13,417 nucleotides of DNA from Treponema sp. (GTDB taxonomy: Bacteria; Spirochaetota; Spirochaetia; Treponematales; Treponemataceae): positions 1 to 13,417 of the forward strand of contig JALNVF010000089.1 of assembly GCA_023231445.1 (NCBI GenBank), in the 5' to 3' direction. How positions within the stretch are numbered: the stretch's first letter is position 1; each line of letters starts with the position of its first letter. Both the position numbers and the translations under genes were made by a program. This document shows, one piece after another, positions 7,918 through 13,417 of the stretch. A model generated the notes under the pieces. The model was not told the DNA's origin and did not search any database. It was given only the letters and a program-made list of their open reading frames with translations.

Positions 7918-8685
7918 TTAGAATATCAGTTTTATACCACCCGAGAGCATCATTGCATCCAGCCCCCTGTTATCCACAAGGGAGCCGACCGGCAGATAGA
8001 AGTGTATTTCAGGACCAGCTTTTACACCGGTAAAATCAAAAAGCCATGAAACTCCTGTTTCTGCGTAAAGAAAACGGAGTCCTGTCCGGAACCAGTTATT
8101 TATGAGTTCTGTATCACTTTCTGCAGAACCGCTTGTACCACTGTCGGTGCTCGATACACCGTTTGAAAGAATTCCGGTACGCAGAAGAAATGAAACGCCA
8201 GCTTCTGCCTCAAACGTGGTTTTATCAGTAAAATGAAAAGAGAATACAGCAGGAAGCGTAAACAGGCAGGAAAGTGCCGTTGCCGTTCTGTTTTCAACTT
8301 CGGCAGGAAGTGCTGTCTGATCATCATTATTCCACAAATAATAGTTATAATAGAAGGACATGCGGGGTTGAAATGAAACAAAGTAATAATCCGGCCATGA
8401 AATACCGATCGAAATAGGGTAGACCACCGGCGACGGTGCACTTTTTGTTCCGGCTTCTGTATTTAATATAAACATAGGTTCAAACGCAGCAAAAACAGCA
8501 GTCTGGTGAATGAAATCCTGTAATGATGCCGGTTTAATAAACTGGTTGTTTATGACTGATGTTGATAAAGACGGTTCGCCCCTTGATACTGCTGTTGAAT
8601 CATTTCCGCTTGTACCTTCTTCTGCATGCAGAGTTGCTGCTGTTATAAAAAAAATCAAAGCTGCAGACAGAAGGAATTGTTTCAT
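7918..8685 (-). CDS. Probable small outer-membrane beta-barrel protein
   Basis: 255 residues. A clear signal peptide (1-21, ending TLHA before EEG) points to export and cleavage by signal peptidase I. The mature part has alternating aromatic and polar stretches that look like barrel strands: YPISIGISWP, YFVSFQPRMSFYYNYYLW, ATALSCLFTLPAVFSFHF, TFEAEAGVSFLLRTGIL, WFRTGLRFLYAETGVSWLF, AGPEIHFYLPVG and MMLSGGIKLIF. It ends in Phe, the usual last residue of outer-membrane proteins recognised by BamA. The count of about eight strands and the length fit the small OmpW/OmpA-barrel size class. A relation to the treponemal TP0733-type barrel proteins is possible but I cannot confirm it. The ribosome site AGGGG lies 6 bases before the start, within the end of the upstream lipoprotein gene, and the genes overlap as TAATG. 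Substrate or role is unknown. Confidence 0.7.
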   Translation of the reverse strand: MKQFLLSAALIFFITAATLHAEEGTSGNDSTAVSRGEPSLSTSVINNQFIKPASLQDFIHQTAVFAAFEPMFILNTEAGTKSAPSPVVYPISIGISWPDYYFVSFQPRMSFYYNYYLWNNDDQTALPAEVENRTATALSCLFTLPAVFSFHFTDKTTFEAEAGVSFLLRTGILSNGVSSTDSGTSGSAESDTELINNWFRTGLRFLYAETGVSWLFDFTGVKAGPEIHFYLPVGSLVDNRGLDAMMLSGGIKLIF

Positions 8686-9854
8686 TATTTACCCCTGATA
8701 CTGTTGTAGAGAATTTTATCAAGATCCAGCGAAATGAAGCCGCTTCTGCCTGTTTTATAAAAAGAAGATTCTTCCCAGGCGGCATACATTGTTGTTCCTG
8801 AGATGGTAAACGCACTATATTCGTACCCTGCAGGGAGTTTGGGAAGTCTGAACGCACTGGTATTACCGTTCTGCAGAATATGTCTGCCGAAAAGCGCACC
8901 GGTGATATATGTTGTCCCGTCTCTGAATACTGCACAGACACAGGTGTCGGTCAGAAGAGCCTGTGCAGTAAGTGGAACTGTATTGTCGTCAGGCTTTTGT
9001 TTCAGATAAAGACGGGGAGAATGACCTCCTGCCGTATAGCACGTAATATAGTAAGCTGTATCATCAGGCAGAACAGAAAGCATCTTTTTCAGGCGGTCAG
9101 GAGCAGAAACGAACGGTTTTGGTGACTTTTGTGAGCGGAATGATTCTTTGTCTGCTGCTGAAATGAGGAGATTCTTTTTTGCGCTGACAGGAGACATCGA
9201 AAGCAGTGGAATTTCCGGCTGTACTGAAAGATACCGGAAAGCCGTTTTTGTATTTGTTTCCGTTTTTACCGAGCAGATGAATGTGTTACCGTCCCATACG
9301 TAATCATTTACTTCAGAATCAGCGCTTAATCCCAGATTTTCACAGCTGATAACGGGGTAAACAATATGAGCTGCAGTATCGAACTGTACAAGGAACGGAT
9401 GAAGTTTGTCTCCTCCTGTACCAGTCTTTACAGTTTGATTGAAAAAAGAACTTTTATACAGATGAAAGAGTGGTGTATCATTCTGAAAAACAATACTGTC
9501 TGCACTTCTGTCCGCAAAAAGGTCTGCATCCGTATACAGCTGCATTTTATTGTCGTTAAAGACAATTACACCGGCTCTGTTGACAATTGCATAGGCAGCA
9601 GGTATTGTACTTCCGTCGCCGGCGGCACATGACGCTGATGAAATACGTACTGCTTCCGTCCACGGAGTTTCCGGCTGCATTGGTGCATCCTGCGGCGCTG
9701 TCGTTTTTTCTATTGAACCACCGTTAAAACAGTACCAGGTGTGGTCAGTTTCTGAAGAAAGTACATCAGGAGAAGTATTACTCAGCTGCTTTGTTTTACT
9801 GCACGAGAAGAGTACGAAAAGCGGCAGAACCGCTGCAAAATAACGGTGTTTCAT
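8685..9854 (-). CDS. Predicted lipoprotein, beta-rich, unknown function
   Basis: 389 residues. The signal peptide MKHRYFAAVLPLFVLFSC ends in the spirochaetal-type lipobox L-F-S-C, with Cys18 as lipidation site. The mature protein is rich in short beta-strands and turns, with repeated patterns such as AYAIVNRAGVIVFNDNKMQLY, TPLFHLYKSSFF, DYVWDGNTFICSVKT, TCVCAVFRDGTTYITGALFG and YEYSAFTISGTTMYAAWE. This alternation of strand, turn and aromatic residue suggests a beta-propeller-like domain, but no named family is recognised. Seven further Cys (42, 76, 171, 194, 272, 305, 307) are present in the mature part. Both ends are TAATG overlaps with the flanking genes, and no good ribosome site precedes the start at 9854, so translation probably depends on the upstream lipoprotein gene. 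A sensor or surface role is possible but not shown. Confidence 0.75.
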   Translation of the reverse strand: MKHRYFAAVLPLFVLFSCSKTKQLSNTSPDVLSSETDHTWYCFNGGSIEKTTAPQDAPMQPETPWTEAVRISSASCAAGDGSTIPAAYAIVNRAGVIVFNDNKMQLYTDADLFADRSADSIVFQNDTPLFHLYKSSFFNQTVKTGTGGDKLHPFLVQFDTAAHIVYPVISCENLGLSADSEVNDYVWDGNTFICSVKTETNTKTAFRYLSVQPEIPLLSMSPVSAKKNLLISAADKESFRSQKSPKPFVSAPDRLKKMLSVLPDDTAYYITCYTAGGHSPRLYLKQKPDDNTVPLTAQALLTDTCVCAVFRDGTTYITGALFGRHILQNGNTSAFRLPKLPAGYEYSAFTISGTTMYAAWEESSFYKTGRSGFISLDLDKILYNSIRGK

Positions 9855-10693
9855 TATTTTTGAGTGTATAACGGGACAGAGGTAATTTCAAGTGTCAGAT
9901 TGCTGCTGCCTGTTCCTGTTATAATTGCAATTTGCTGCATATTATAGAGATAGAAGTTAGCTGCTCCTTTTCTGAGCAGAATAGTTTCTGTTTCTCTCTG
10001 TCTTTTGAACAGAGGTATATAACGCGGAATAAACTGCATTCCGGTATCTGTTCTATGCGTGAGTATCTCTGCTTTTATACTGAAATAATTTTTTACAGTA
10101 AGTAACGCTGCACCGAACGAACGGGCAGCAATCGCCGTGCAGACTGCCGTTTTGTCAAGCATCCACGGATTCCACTCAGCGCCGTAAGCAGTTTCTTTTG
10201 CAGCAAGTGTACTGCAGAATTTTTTCCAGTTGAAATTTGCAAGGCACACGGAAGTTTCTGCTGCGTCTGTTTCTGAGGAGCGGTACAACTGCATACAAAC
10301 TGCTGCCGGAAAGCCGTTTTCCCACGAAATTGTGCTTTCTGCCGGATAAATGCATCCTGCAGGAGAAAAAAAGGCCTGATTACTATCTGCAATTCTGGTA
10401 ACGGGCTGTGCTGTTACTGCACAGGGAATATCAGCTTCTGTCTTAATCGAGAATGATGTATCCGCCGTGTCCTGTACAAAAACCCTGCATGTCCCTGATA
10501 GATTTCCCGAACAAAATTGTATGTCCCAGTATAGAAGCGGCGGATACGGTACCATATCTTCAGGCGGCCAGACAGGAAGTGTAAACGTAACTGATTCAGT
10601 CCGGATCGTCGGGCCTGCGGTTCCCGTGCAGGAACAAAAAACAGCAGACACAATAACTGCTGCTGACAATAGTAGAAAATGTAACCGTTTCAT
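9854..10693 (-). CDS. Predicted cysteine-rich lipoprotein, unknown function
   Basis: 279 residues. The signal peptide ends in SAVFCSC; Cys22 (preceded by F-C-S) is the likelier lipid-attachment site under the relaxed spirochaetal lipobox, with Cys20 possible. The mature protein has a proline- and tryptophan-rich N-terminal segment (LPVWPPEDMVPYPPLLYWDIQF, about 39-60 when read in full) and eight further Cys at 61, 69, 91, 114, 133, 150, 160 and 185, an even number that could form disulfides in the periplasm. The C-terminal third (about 195-279) has no Cys and looks beta-rich. It is the first gene of the minus-strand operon, transcribed away from groEL. No Shine-Dalgarno sequence is visible before the ATG at 10693; a TATAGT box lies within 10 bases of it. 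I do not recognise a family. Confidence 0.75.
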   Translation of the reverse strand: MKRLHFLLLSAAVIVSAVFCSCTGTAGPTIRTESVTFTLPVWPPEDMVPYPPLLYWDIQFCSGNLSGTCRVFVQDTADTSFSIKTEADIPCAVTAQPVTRIADSNQAFFSPAGCIYPAESTISWENGFPAAVCMQLYRSSETDAAETSVCLANFNWKKFCSTLAAKETAYGAEWNPWMLDKTAVCTAIAARSFGAALLTVKNYFSIKAEILTHRTDTGMQFIPRYIPLFKRQRETETILLRKGAANFYLYNMQQIAIITGTGSSNLTLEITSVPLYTQK

Positions 10694-10746
10694 ATACTAT
10701 AATTCGACTGTAGGAAACAAATTTATGCAATTTTTGATAAAAAAAG

Positions 10747-10775
10747 TTGCCATAAGGCTTTTTTTTTTATATCTT
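10747..10775 (+). promoter_or_regulatory. Candidate sigma-70 promoter of groEL with T10 spacer tract
   Basis: TTGCCA at 10747-10752 (5 of 6 matches to TTGACA) and TATCTT at 10770-10775 (4 of 6 matches to TATAAT) are separated by 17 bases. The spacer contains ten consecutive T (10759-10768). Transcription would start near 10782 and give a leader of about 70 nt before the groEL ATG. An alternative -10 (TATATC, 10768-10773) would leave a 15-base spacer. For the divergent lipoprotein operon, no equally convincing promoter was found in the same region. Confidence 0.4.
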
Positions 10776-10798
10776 TTATAGCAAACAATAAACATACT

Positions 10799-10824
10799 TT
10801 ACTGCACTGTAACAGCAGCAGTAA
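10799..10824. promoter_or_regulatory. Inverted repeat in groEL leader, possible operator
   Basis: A perfect 7-bp inverted repeat, TTACTGC (10799-10805) and GCAGTAA (10818-10824), is separated by 12 bases. It lies between the candidate groEL promoter and the ribosome site, the place where the HrcA operator CIRCE is found in other bacteria. The sequence does not match CIRCE (TTAGCACTC-N9-GAGTGCTAA) beyond the outer TTA/TAA. It could be a diverged or different heat-shock operator, a leader hairpin, or chance. Confidence 0.3.
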
Positions 10825-10852
10825 GGGCATAGATAGAAGGAGTTGCATTAAT

Positions 10853-12484
10853 ATGGCTAAACAGTTGGTATTTAATGAAGAAGCACGCAGAAAGCTGCTT
10901 TCTGGTGTTGAGCAGATTTCAAAAGCTGTAAAAGTAACGCTTGGACCATGCGGGCGTATGGTTATGCTGGACAAGAAGTATGGTTCTCCGACCATTACAA
11001 AAGACGGTGTGTCTGTTGCAAAAGAAATTGAGCTTAAAGATCCGTATGAGAATATGGGCGCTCAGTTTGTCCGTGAAGTTGCATCAAAGACAAACGACGA
11101 TGCAGGCGACGGAACAACAACAGCTACCGTTCTTGCATATGCAATGGTCCGCGAGGGTGTAAAATCAGTCGCCGCAGGAATGACTCCGATTGAAATTAAA
11201 CGCGGAATGGATAAAGCGGTAAAAATTGTTGTAGATGAAGTAAAGAAAAATGCAAAACCTGTCAAAGGTGCAGATGATATTACTCATATAGCAACTATTT
11301 CTGCTAATAACGATCCTGAAATCGGTAAAATGCTAGCAGACGCTATTTCAAAAGTCGGAAAAGACGGTGTAATCACTGTTGAGGAATCCAAGAATATGGA
11401 TACAACAGTTGATACCGTTGAAGGTATGCAGTTTGACCGCGGATATATCTCGTCATATTTCGTTACAGACCGCGAGCGCATGGAAGCAGATTACGACGAT
11501 GCATATGTCCTGATTTACGACAAAAAGATTTCTGCAATGAAAGATCTCCTTCCGATTCTTGAGAAAGTAGCAAATGAAGGAAAAGCTCTTATTATTATAG
11601 CCGAGGATGTAGACGGCGAAGCGCTTACAACACTCGTTCTTAATACGATCCGCGGCACAATCAAATGCTGCGCAGTCAAGGCTCCCGGATTTGGCGACCG
11701 CAGAAAGGATATGCTGCAGGATATCGCCATCCTTACCGGTGGTCAGGTTATTTCCGAGGAAGTCGGTCTGAAACTTGAGACTGCTGATGTAAGCATGCTT
11801 GGAAAAGCAAAGACGGTAAAAATCGACAAGGACAATACGACGATTGTCGGTGGAGCCGGTGAAAAGAAAGCAATTACAGAGCGTGTTGAAGAAATCAAGA
11901 CGCAGATTGAAAAGACTACGTCAAGTTACGATAAAGAACAGCTTCAGAAACGTCTGGCAAAACTTGCCGGCGGAGTTGCCGTTATCAATGTAGGTGCAAC
12001 GACCGAAACAGAGATGAAGGAAAAGAAATTCCGTGTAGAGGATACAATTGCAGCTACACGTGCAGCTCTTGAGAGCGGTGTTGTTTCCGGCGGTGGACTT
12101 GCACTCCTTGAAGCATCAAAAGCTCTTGATTCTGTTCCTGCAGATCTTACAGAAGACGAAAAAGTCGGCTTTAAGATTGTACGCCGCGCATGTGAAGAAC
12201 CGATTCGTCAGATTGCAGACAATGCCGGTGTTGACGGTGCCGTTATTGCTGATAAAGCAAAGTCTGAGAAGAAAGGGGTCGGTTTTGACGCTGCAAAGAA
12301 TGAGTGGAAGAACATGATGGAAGCAGGTATTATCGATCCTGCTAAAGTCGCCTGCTCAGCTCTGACAAATGCTGTTTCAATTGCCGGTACACTCATCACG
12401 ACAGAATGTGCAATTACCGACATTCCTGAACCGAAACCTGCTCCGGCCGCTCCTGCAGGCGGAGATATGGGCGGGATGTATTAA
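10853..12484 (+). CDS. groEL: Chaperonin GroEL (HSP60)
   Basis: 543 residues, the standard chaperonin length, without gaps. GroEL forms a double ring that folds cytoplasmic proteins in an ATP-driven cycle together with GroES. Diagnostic parts: the N-terminal equatorial domain with VKVTLGPCGRMV (about 27-37); the ATP-binding AGDGTTTATVLAYAMV (84-99, with Asp86); the apical domain including EDVDGEALTTLVLNTIRG (251-268) and KAPGFGDRRK (276-285); VEDTIAATRAALESGVVSGGG (395-415, with catalytic Asp397); and the flexible tail ending GGDMGGMY. At the phosphate-binding TLGP loop the usual GPKGRNV is GPCGRMV (Cys33, Met36). The start has AGAAGGAG at 10835-10842, 10 bases upstream. groES is not adjacent; a separate groES locus is known in Treponema pallidum. 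Transcription is probably single-gene, stopped by the hairpin repeats downstream. The last codons are part of a palindrome. Confidence 0.98.
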   Translation: MAKQLVFNEEARRKLLSGVEQISKAVKVTLGPCGRMVMLDKKYGSPTITKDGVSVAKEIELKDPYENMGAQFVREVASKTNDDAGDGTTTATVLAYAMVREGVKSVAAGMTPIEIKRGMDKAVKIVVDEVKKNAKPVKGADDITHIATISANNDPEIGKMLADAISKVGKDGVITVEESKNMDTTVDTVEGMQFDRGYISSYFVTDRERMEADYDDAYVLIYDKKISAMKDLLPILEKVANEGKALIIIAEDVDGEALTTLVLNTIRGTIKCCAVKAPGFGDRRKDMLQDIAILTGGQVISEEVGLKLETADVSMLGKAKTVKIDKDNTTIVGGAGEKKAITERVEEIKTQIEKTTSSYDKEQLQKRLAKLAGGVAVINVGATTETEMKEKKFRVEDTIAATRAALESGVVSGGGLALLEASKALDSVPADLTEDEKVGFKIVRRACEEPIRQIADNAGVDGAVIADKAKSEKKGVGFDAAKNEWKNMMEAGIIDPAKVACSALTNAVSIAGTLITTECAITDIPEPKPAPAAPAGGDMGGMY

Positions 12485-12494
12485 AAATACATCC
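12474..12494. repeat. Palindrome spanning the groEL stop codon
   Basis: A 9-bp inverted repeat with arms GGATGTATT and AATACATCC around AAA includes the last two groEL codons and the TAA stop. Its inner 17 bases are the exact reverse complement of the first 17 bases of the downstream tandem repeat, with which it shares the CC at 12493-12494. Confidence 0.7.
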
Positions 12495-12548
12495 ATGTAT
12501 TTTTAATACATGGCACCATTCTGCGAGGCAGAATGGTGCAACACTGAG

Positions 12549-12579
12549 GCCTGCCATCCATGGCAGGCATTTTGTTTTT
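12549..12579 (+). terminator. Terminator-like hairpin III of repeat unit 1
   Basis: Stem GCCTGCCA (12549-12556) and TGGCAGGC (12561-12568), loop TCCA, followed by ATTTTGTTTTT. This is the first good Rho-independent terminator structure after groEL, 65 bases past its stop. Confidence 0.55.
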
Positions 12580-12644
12580 AAAACTGGGGAATGTATTTTT
12601 AATACATGGCGCCATTCTGCGTAGCAGAATGGTGCAACACTCAG

Positions 12645-12674
12645 GCCGGACATCGTGTCCGGCATTTTATTTTT
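12645..12674 (+). terminator. Terminator-like hairpin III of repeat unit 2
   Basis: Stem GCCGGACA (12645-12652) and TGTCCGGC (12656-12663), loop TCG, followed by ATTTTATTTTT. Same layout as in unit 1 with a different but still perfectly paired stem. Confidence 0.5.
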
Positions 12675-12738
12675 AAAATTTGGGAATGTATTTTAGTACA
12701 TGGCACCATTCTGCGTGGCAGAATGGTGCAACACTTAA

Positions 12739-12768
12739 GCCGGACATCGTGTCCGGCATTTTATTTTT
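12739..12768 (+). terminator. Terminator-like hairpin III of repeat unit 3
   Basis: Stem GCCGGACA (12739-12746) and TGTCCGGC (12750-12757), loop TCG, followed by ATTTTATTTTT; the stem and loop are identical to unit 2. Confidence 0.5.
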
Positions 12769-12808
12769 AAAATTGGGGAATGTATTTTTAATACACTGCA
12801 CCTTTTGC

Positions 12809-12830
12809 TGTGCGTAACGCACGATTTTTT
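12809..12830 (+). terminator. Separate terminator-like hairpin after the repeat array
   Basis: Stem GTGCG (12810-12814) and CGCAC (12818-12822) with loop TAA, closed by a T-G wobble at 12809/12823, followed by A and six T (12825-12830). It is unrelated in sequence to the repeats and may be the ancestral groEL terminator, displaced by the array; the stem is short. Confidence 0.4.
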
Positions 12831-12862
12831 GCGGGGAACACTCATTACCGTTTTTTCCTGTA

Positions 12863-12868
12863 TATGAT
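12863..12868 (+). promoter_or_regulatory. Possible -10 box of the response regulator gene
   Basis: TATGAT (5 of 6 matches to TATAAT) lies 12 bases before the response regulator ATG. No good -35 box is found at the right distance. If used, the transcript would start only a few bases before the ATG, giving a very short leader. Confidence 0.25.
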
Positions 12869-12880
12869 AAACTGTATATT

Positions 12881-13417
12881 ATGAAAAATGTTATTATTGT
12901 CGATGACCATATCATGCTGCGCGAGGGGCTGAAGGCGTGGCTCAAAGCAAATTCTGACTGGCGTGTCAGTGCCGAAGCCGGTACCGCCCGCGAGTTTTTC
13001 TCTGTACTTTCAGATTCCGGGGAAACGGGTATAGATGCCGTTATTGTTGACGTCAGTGTCGGAAAGGATAACGGTTTCGATATTGTATGCAGAACGCGCA
13101 GTCTGTATCCGGCTCTTAACTGTCTTATATATTCTATGTATGATTCTGCAGGATATGTATTTAATGCATTCAAAGCAGGAGCAAAAGGATACGTCAGTAA
13201 AGGTGCCTGTGAACAGGAACTGCTTGCGGCACTCAATGCTGTCGCTGCCGGTCAGACCTACGTGCAGCAGTCACTTGTACCCGAAATGGCAGTCACGGCC
13301 GACCTTTTTTCCGGTATGACAAAAAAGGAAAAAGAAGTTCTTGAACAGATACGCACCGGAGCAGACAACAAAACAATCGCCCGTAATCTTGGGCTGTCAC
13401 TGCGTACAGTCGAAAAT
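12881..13417 (+). CDS. NarL/LuxR-family DNA-binding response regulator (3' end outside window)
   Basis: 179 codons are open from the ATG to the window edge. The N-terminal half is a receiver domain: acidic pair Asp8-Asp9 in VIIVDDH, phospho-acceptor Asp57 in VIVDVSV, Ser85 in IYSMYD at the conserved Thr/Ser position, and Lys107 in GYVSKG. A linker (about 125-145) leads to a LuxR-type helix-turn-helix starting MTKKEKEVLEQIRTGADNKT at 146; the window ends in the recognition helix at SLRTVEN. Such proteins are phosphorylated by a histidine kinase and then bind promoters. The kinase is not in the window and may lie downstream. No Shine-Dalgarno sequence precedes the ATG; the start is chosen because receiver domains normally begin right at this point, and no upstream ATG is in frame nearby. 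Confidence 0.93.
   Translation, partial: MKNVIIVDDHIMLREGLKAWLKANSDWRVSAEAGTAREFFSVLSDSGETGIDAVIVDVSVGKDNGFDIVCRTRSLYPALNCLIYSMYDSAGYVFNAFKAGAKGYVSKGACEQELLAALNAVAAGQTYVQQSLVPEMAVTADLFSGMTKKEKEVLEQIRTGADNKTIARNLGLSLRTVEN

Larger units (their letters stand above)
12495..12802. repeat. Tandem multi-hairpin repeat array (3 units of 96, 95 and 94 bp plus a 23-bp partial)
   Basis: Units begin at 12495, 12591 and 12686; a truncated copy starts at 12780. Each unit contains, in order: (I) an A+T-rich palindrome built on ATGTATT and AATACAT; (II) a 12-bp stem GCACCATTCTGC/GCAGAATGGTGC with a 3-base loop (GAG, GTA, GTG in units 1-3) at 12513-12539, 12609-12635 and 12703-12729; (III) an 8-bp G+C-rich stem followed by a T-rich tract; and (IV) a T-rich/A-rich palindrome and GGGGA- or GGGA-type joint. 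Between II and III lies a conserved AACACT. The units differ by substitutions and single-base length changes, while stems II and III remain paired. This fills most of the gap between groEL and the response regulator; no gene is evident inside it. Confidence 0.9.

Noticed and set aside
10749..10768. GCC-ATAA-GGC followed by T10 as an intrinsic terminator or attenuator before groEL
   Set aside because: The stem is only 3 bp and it coincides with the likely promoter spacer, so no stable hairpin is expected.
10694..10852. CIRCE element upstream of groEL
   Set aside because: The sequence TTAGCACTC-N9-GAGTGCTAA is not present; only an unrelated 7-bp inverted repeat was found.
12414..12765. Minus-strand open frames over the repeat array with a recurring peptide such as SVAPFCHAEWCHVLK, as if a repeat protein family
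   Set aside because: The peptide similarity simply follows from the DNA repeat. Unit lengths of 96, 95 and 94 bp shift the frame, no ribosome site is present, and the variation preserves base pairing rather than codons.
12495..12802. CRISPR array
   Set aside because: The units are about 95 bp and repeat along their full length, with no unique spacers between short repeats and no cas genes.
12495..12802. Integron attC sites, since some treponemes have a chromosomal integron
   Set aside because: No gene cassettes lie between the copies, the core-site consensus is not apparent, and no integrase gene is in the window.

Overview
The window looks like a stretch of chromosome from a spirochaete, most likely a Treponema or close relative. 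The evidence is a Treponema-like GroEL encoded without groES, lipoprotein signal peptides with the loose spirochaetal lipobox (L-F-S-C, F-C-S-C), a periplasmic adaptor without a helical hairpin, and moderate-GC codon use. The genus is an inference from the protein sequences; no database was searched.

Layout. (1) Positions 1-4807, plus strand: a tripartite RND efflux operon, consisting of the 3' end of a TolC-type outer-membrane channel, a lipoprotein periplasmic adaptor, an HAE1/AcrB-type inner-membrane pump, and a 94-residue PII-like protein of the type found next to such pumps (PG0541-like). The junctions are ATGA overlaps or a 3-bp gap, so translation is probably coupled. (2) Positions 4814-10693, minus strand: five tightly packed genes, in transcription order a cysteine-rich lipoprotein, a second larger lipoprotein, a small probable outer-membrane beta-barrel protein, a 472-residue cytoplasmic helical protein of unknown function, and an orphan family-5 (peptide-type) solute-binding protein. 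The first two junctions are TAATG stop-start overlaps and the last is an 11-bp overlap. Four of the five products carry export signals, so this looks like an uncharacterised cell-envelope operon. It converges on the efflux operon with only 6 bp between stop codons. (3) Positions 10694-10852: a divergent regulatory region with a plausible groEL promoter, a T10 tract in its spacer, and an inverted repeat unlike CIRCE. (4) Positions 10853-12484: groEL. (5) Positions 12474-12830: a palindrome across the groEL stop codon, then three tandem repeats of 94-96 bp and a partial fourth, each encoding a series of hairpins, and finally a separate terminator-like hairpin. (6) Positions 12881-13417: the start of a NarL/LuxR-type response regulator, cut off by the window end.

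The most unusual feature is the repeat array behind groEL. Its stems are preserved by paired changes on both arms, which argues for selection on, or copying of, a folded RNA or DNA structure rather than protein. Next come the envelope operon of poorly known proteins and the efflux pump with its hairpin-less adaptor and linked PII-like protein.
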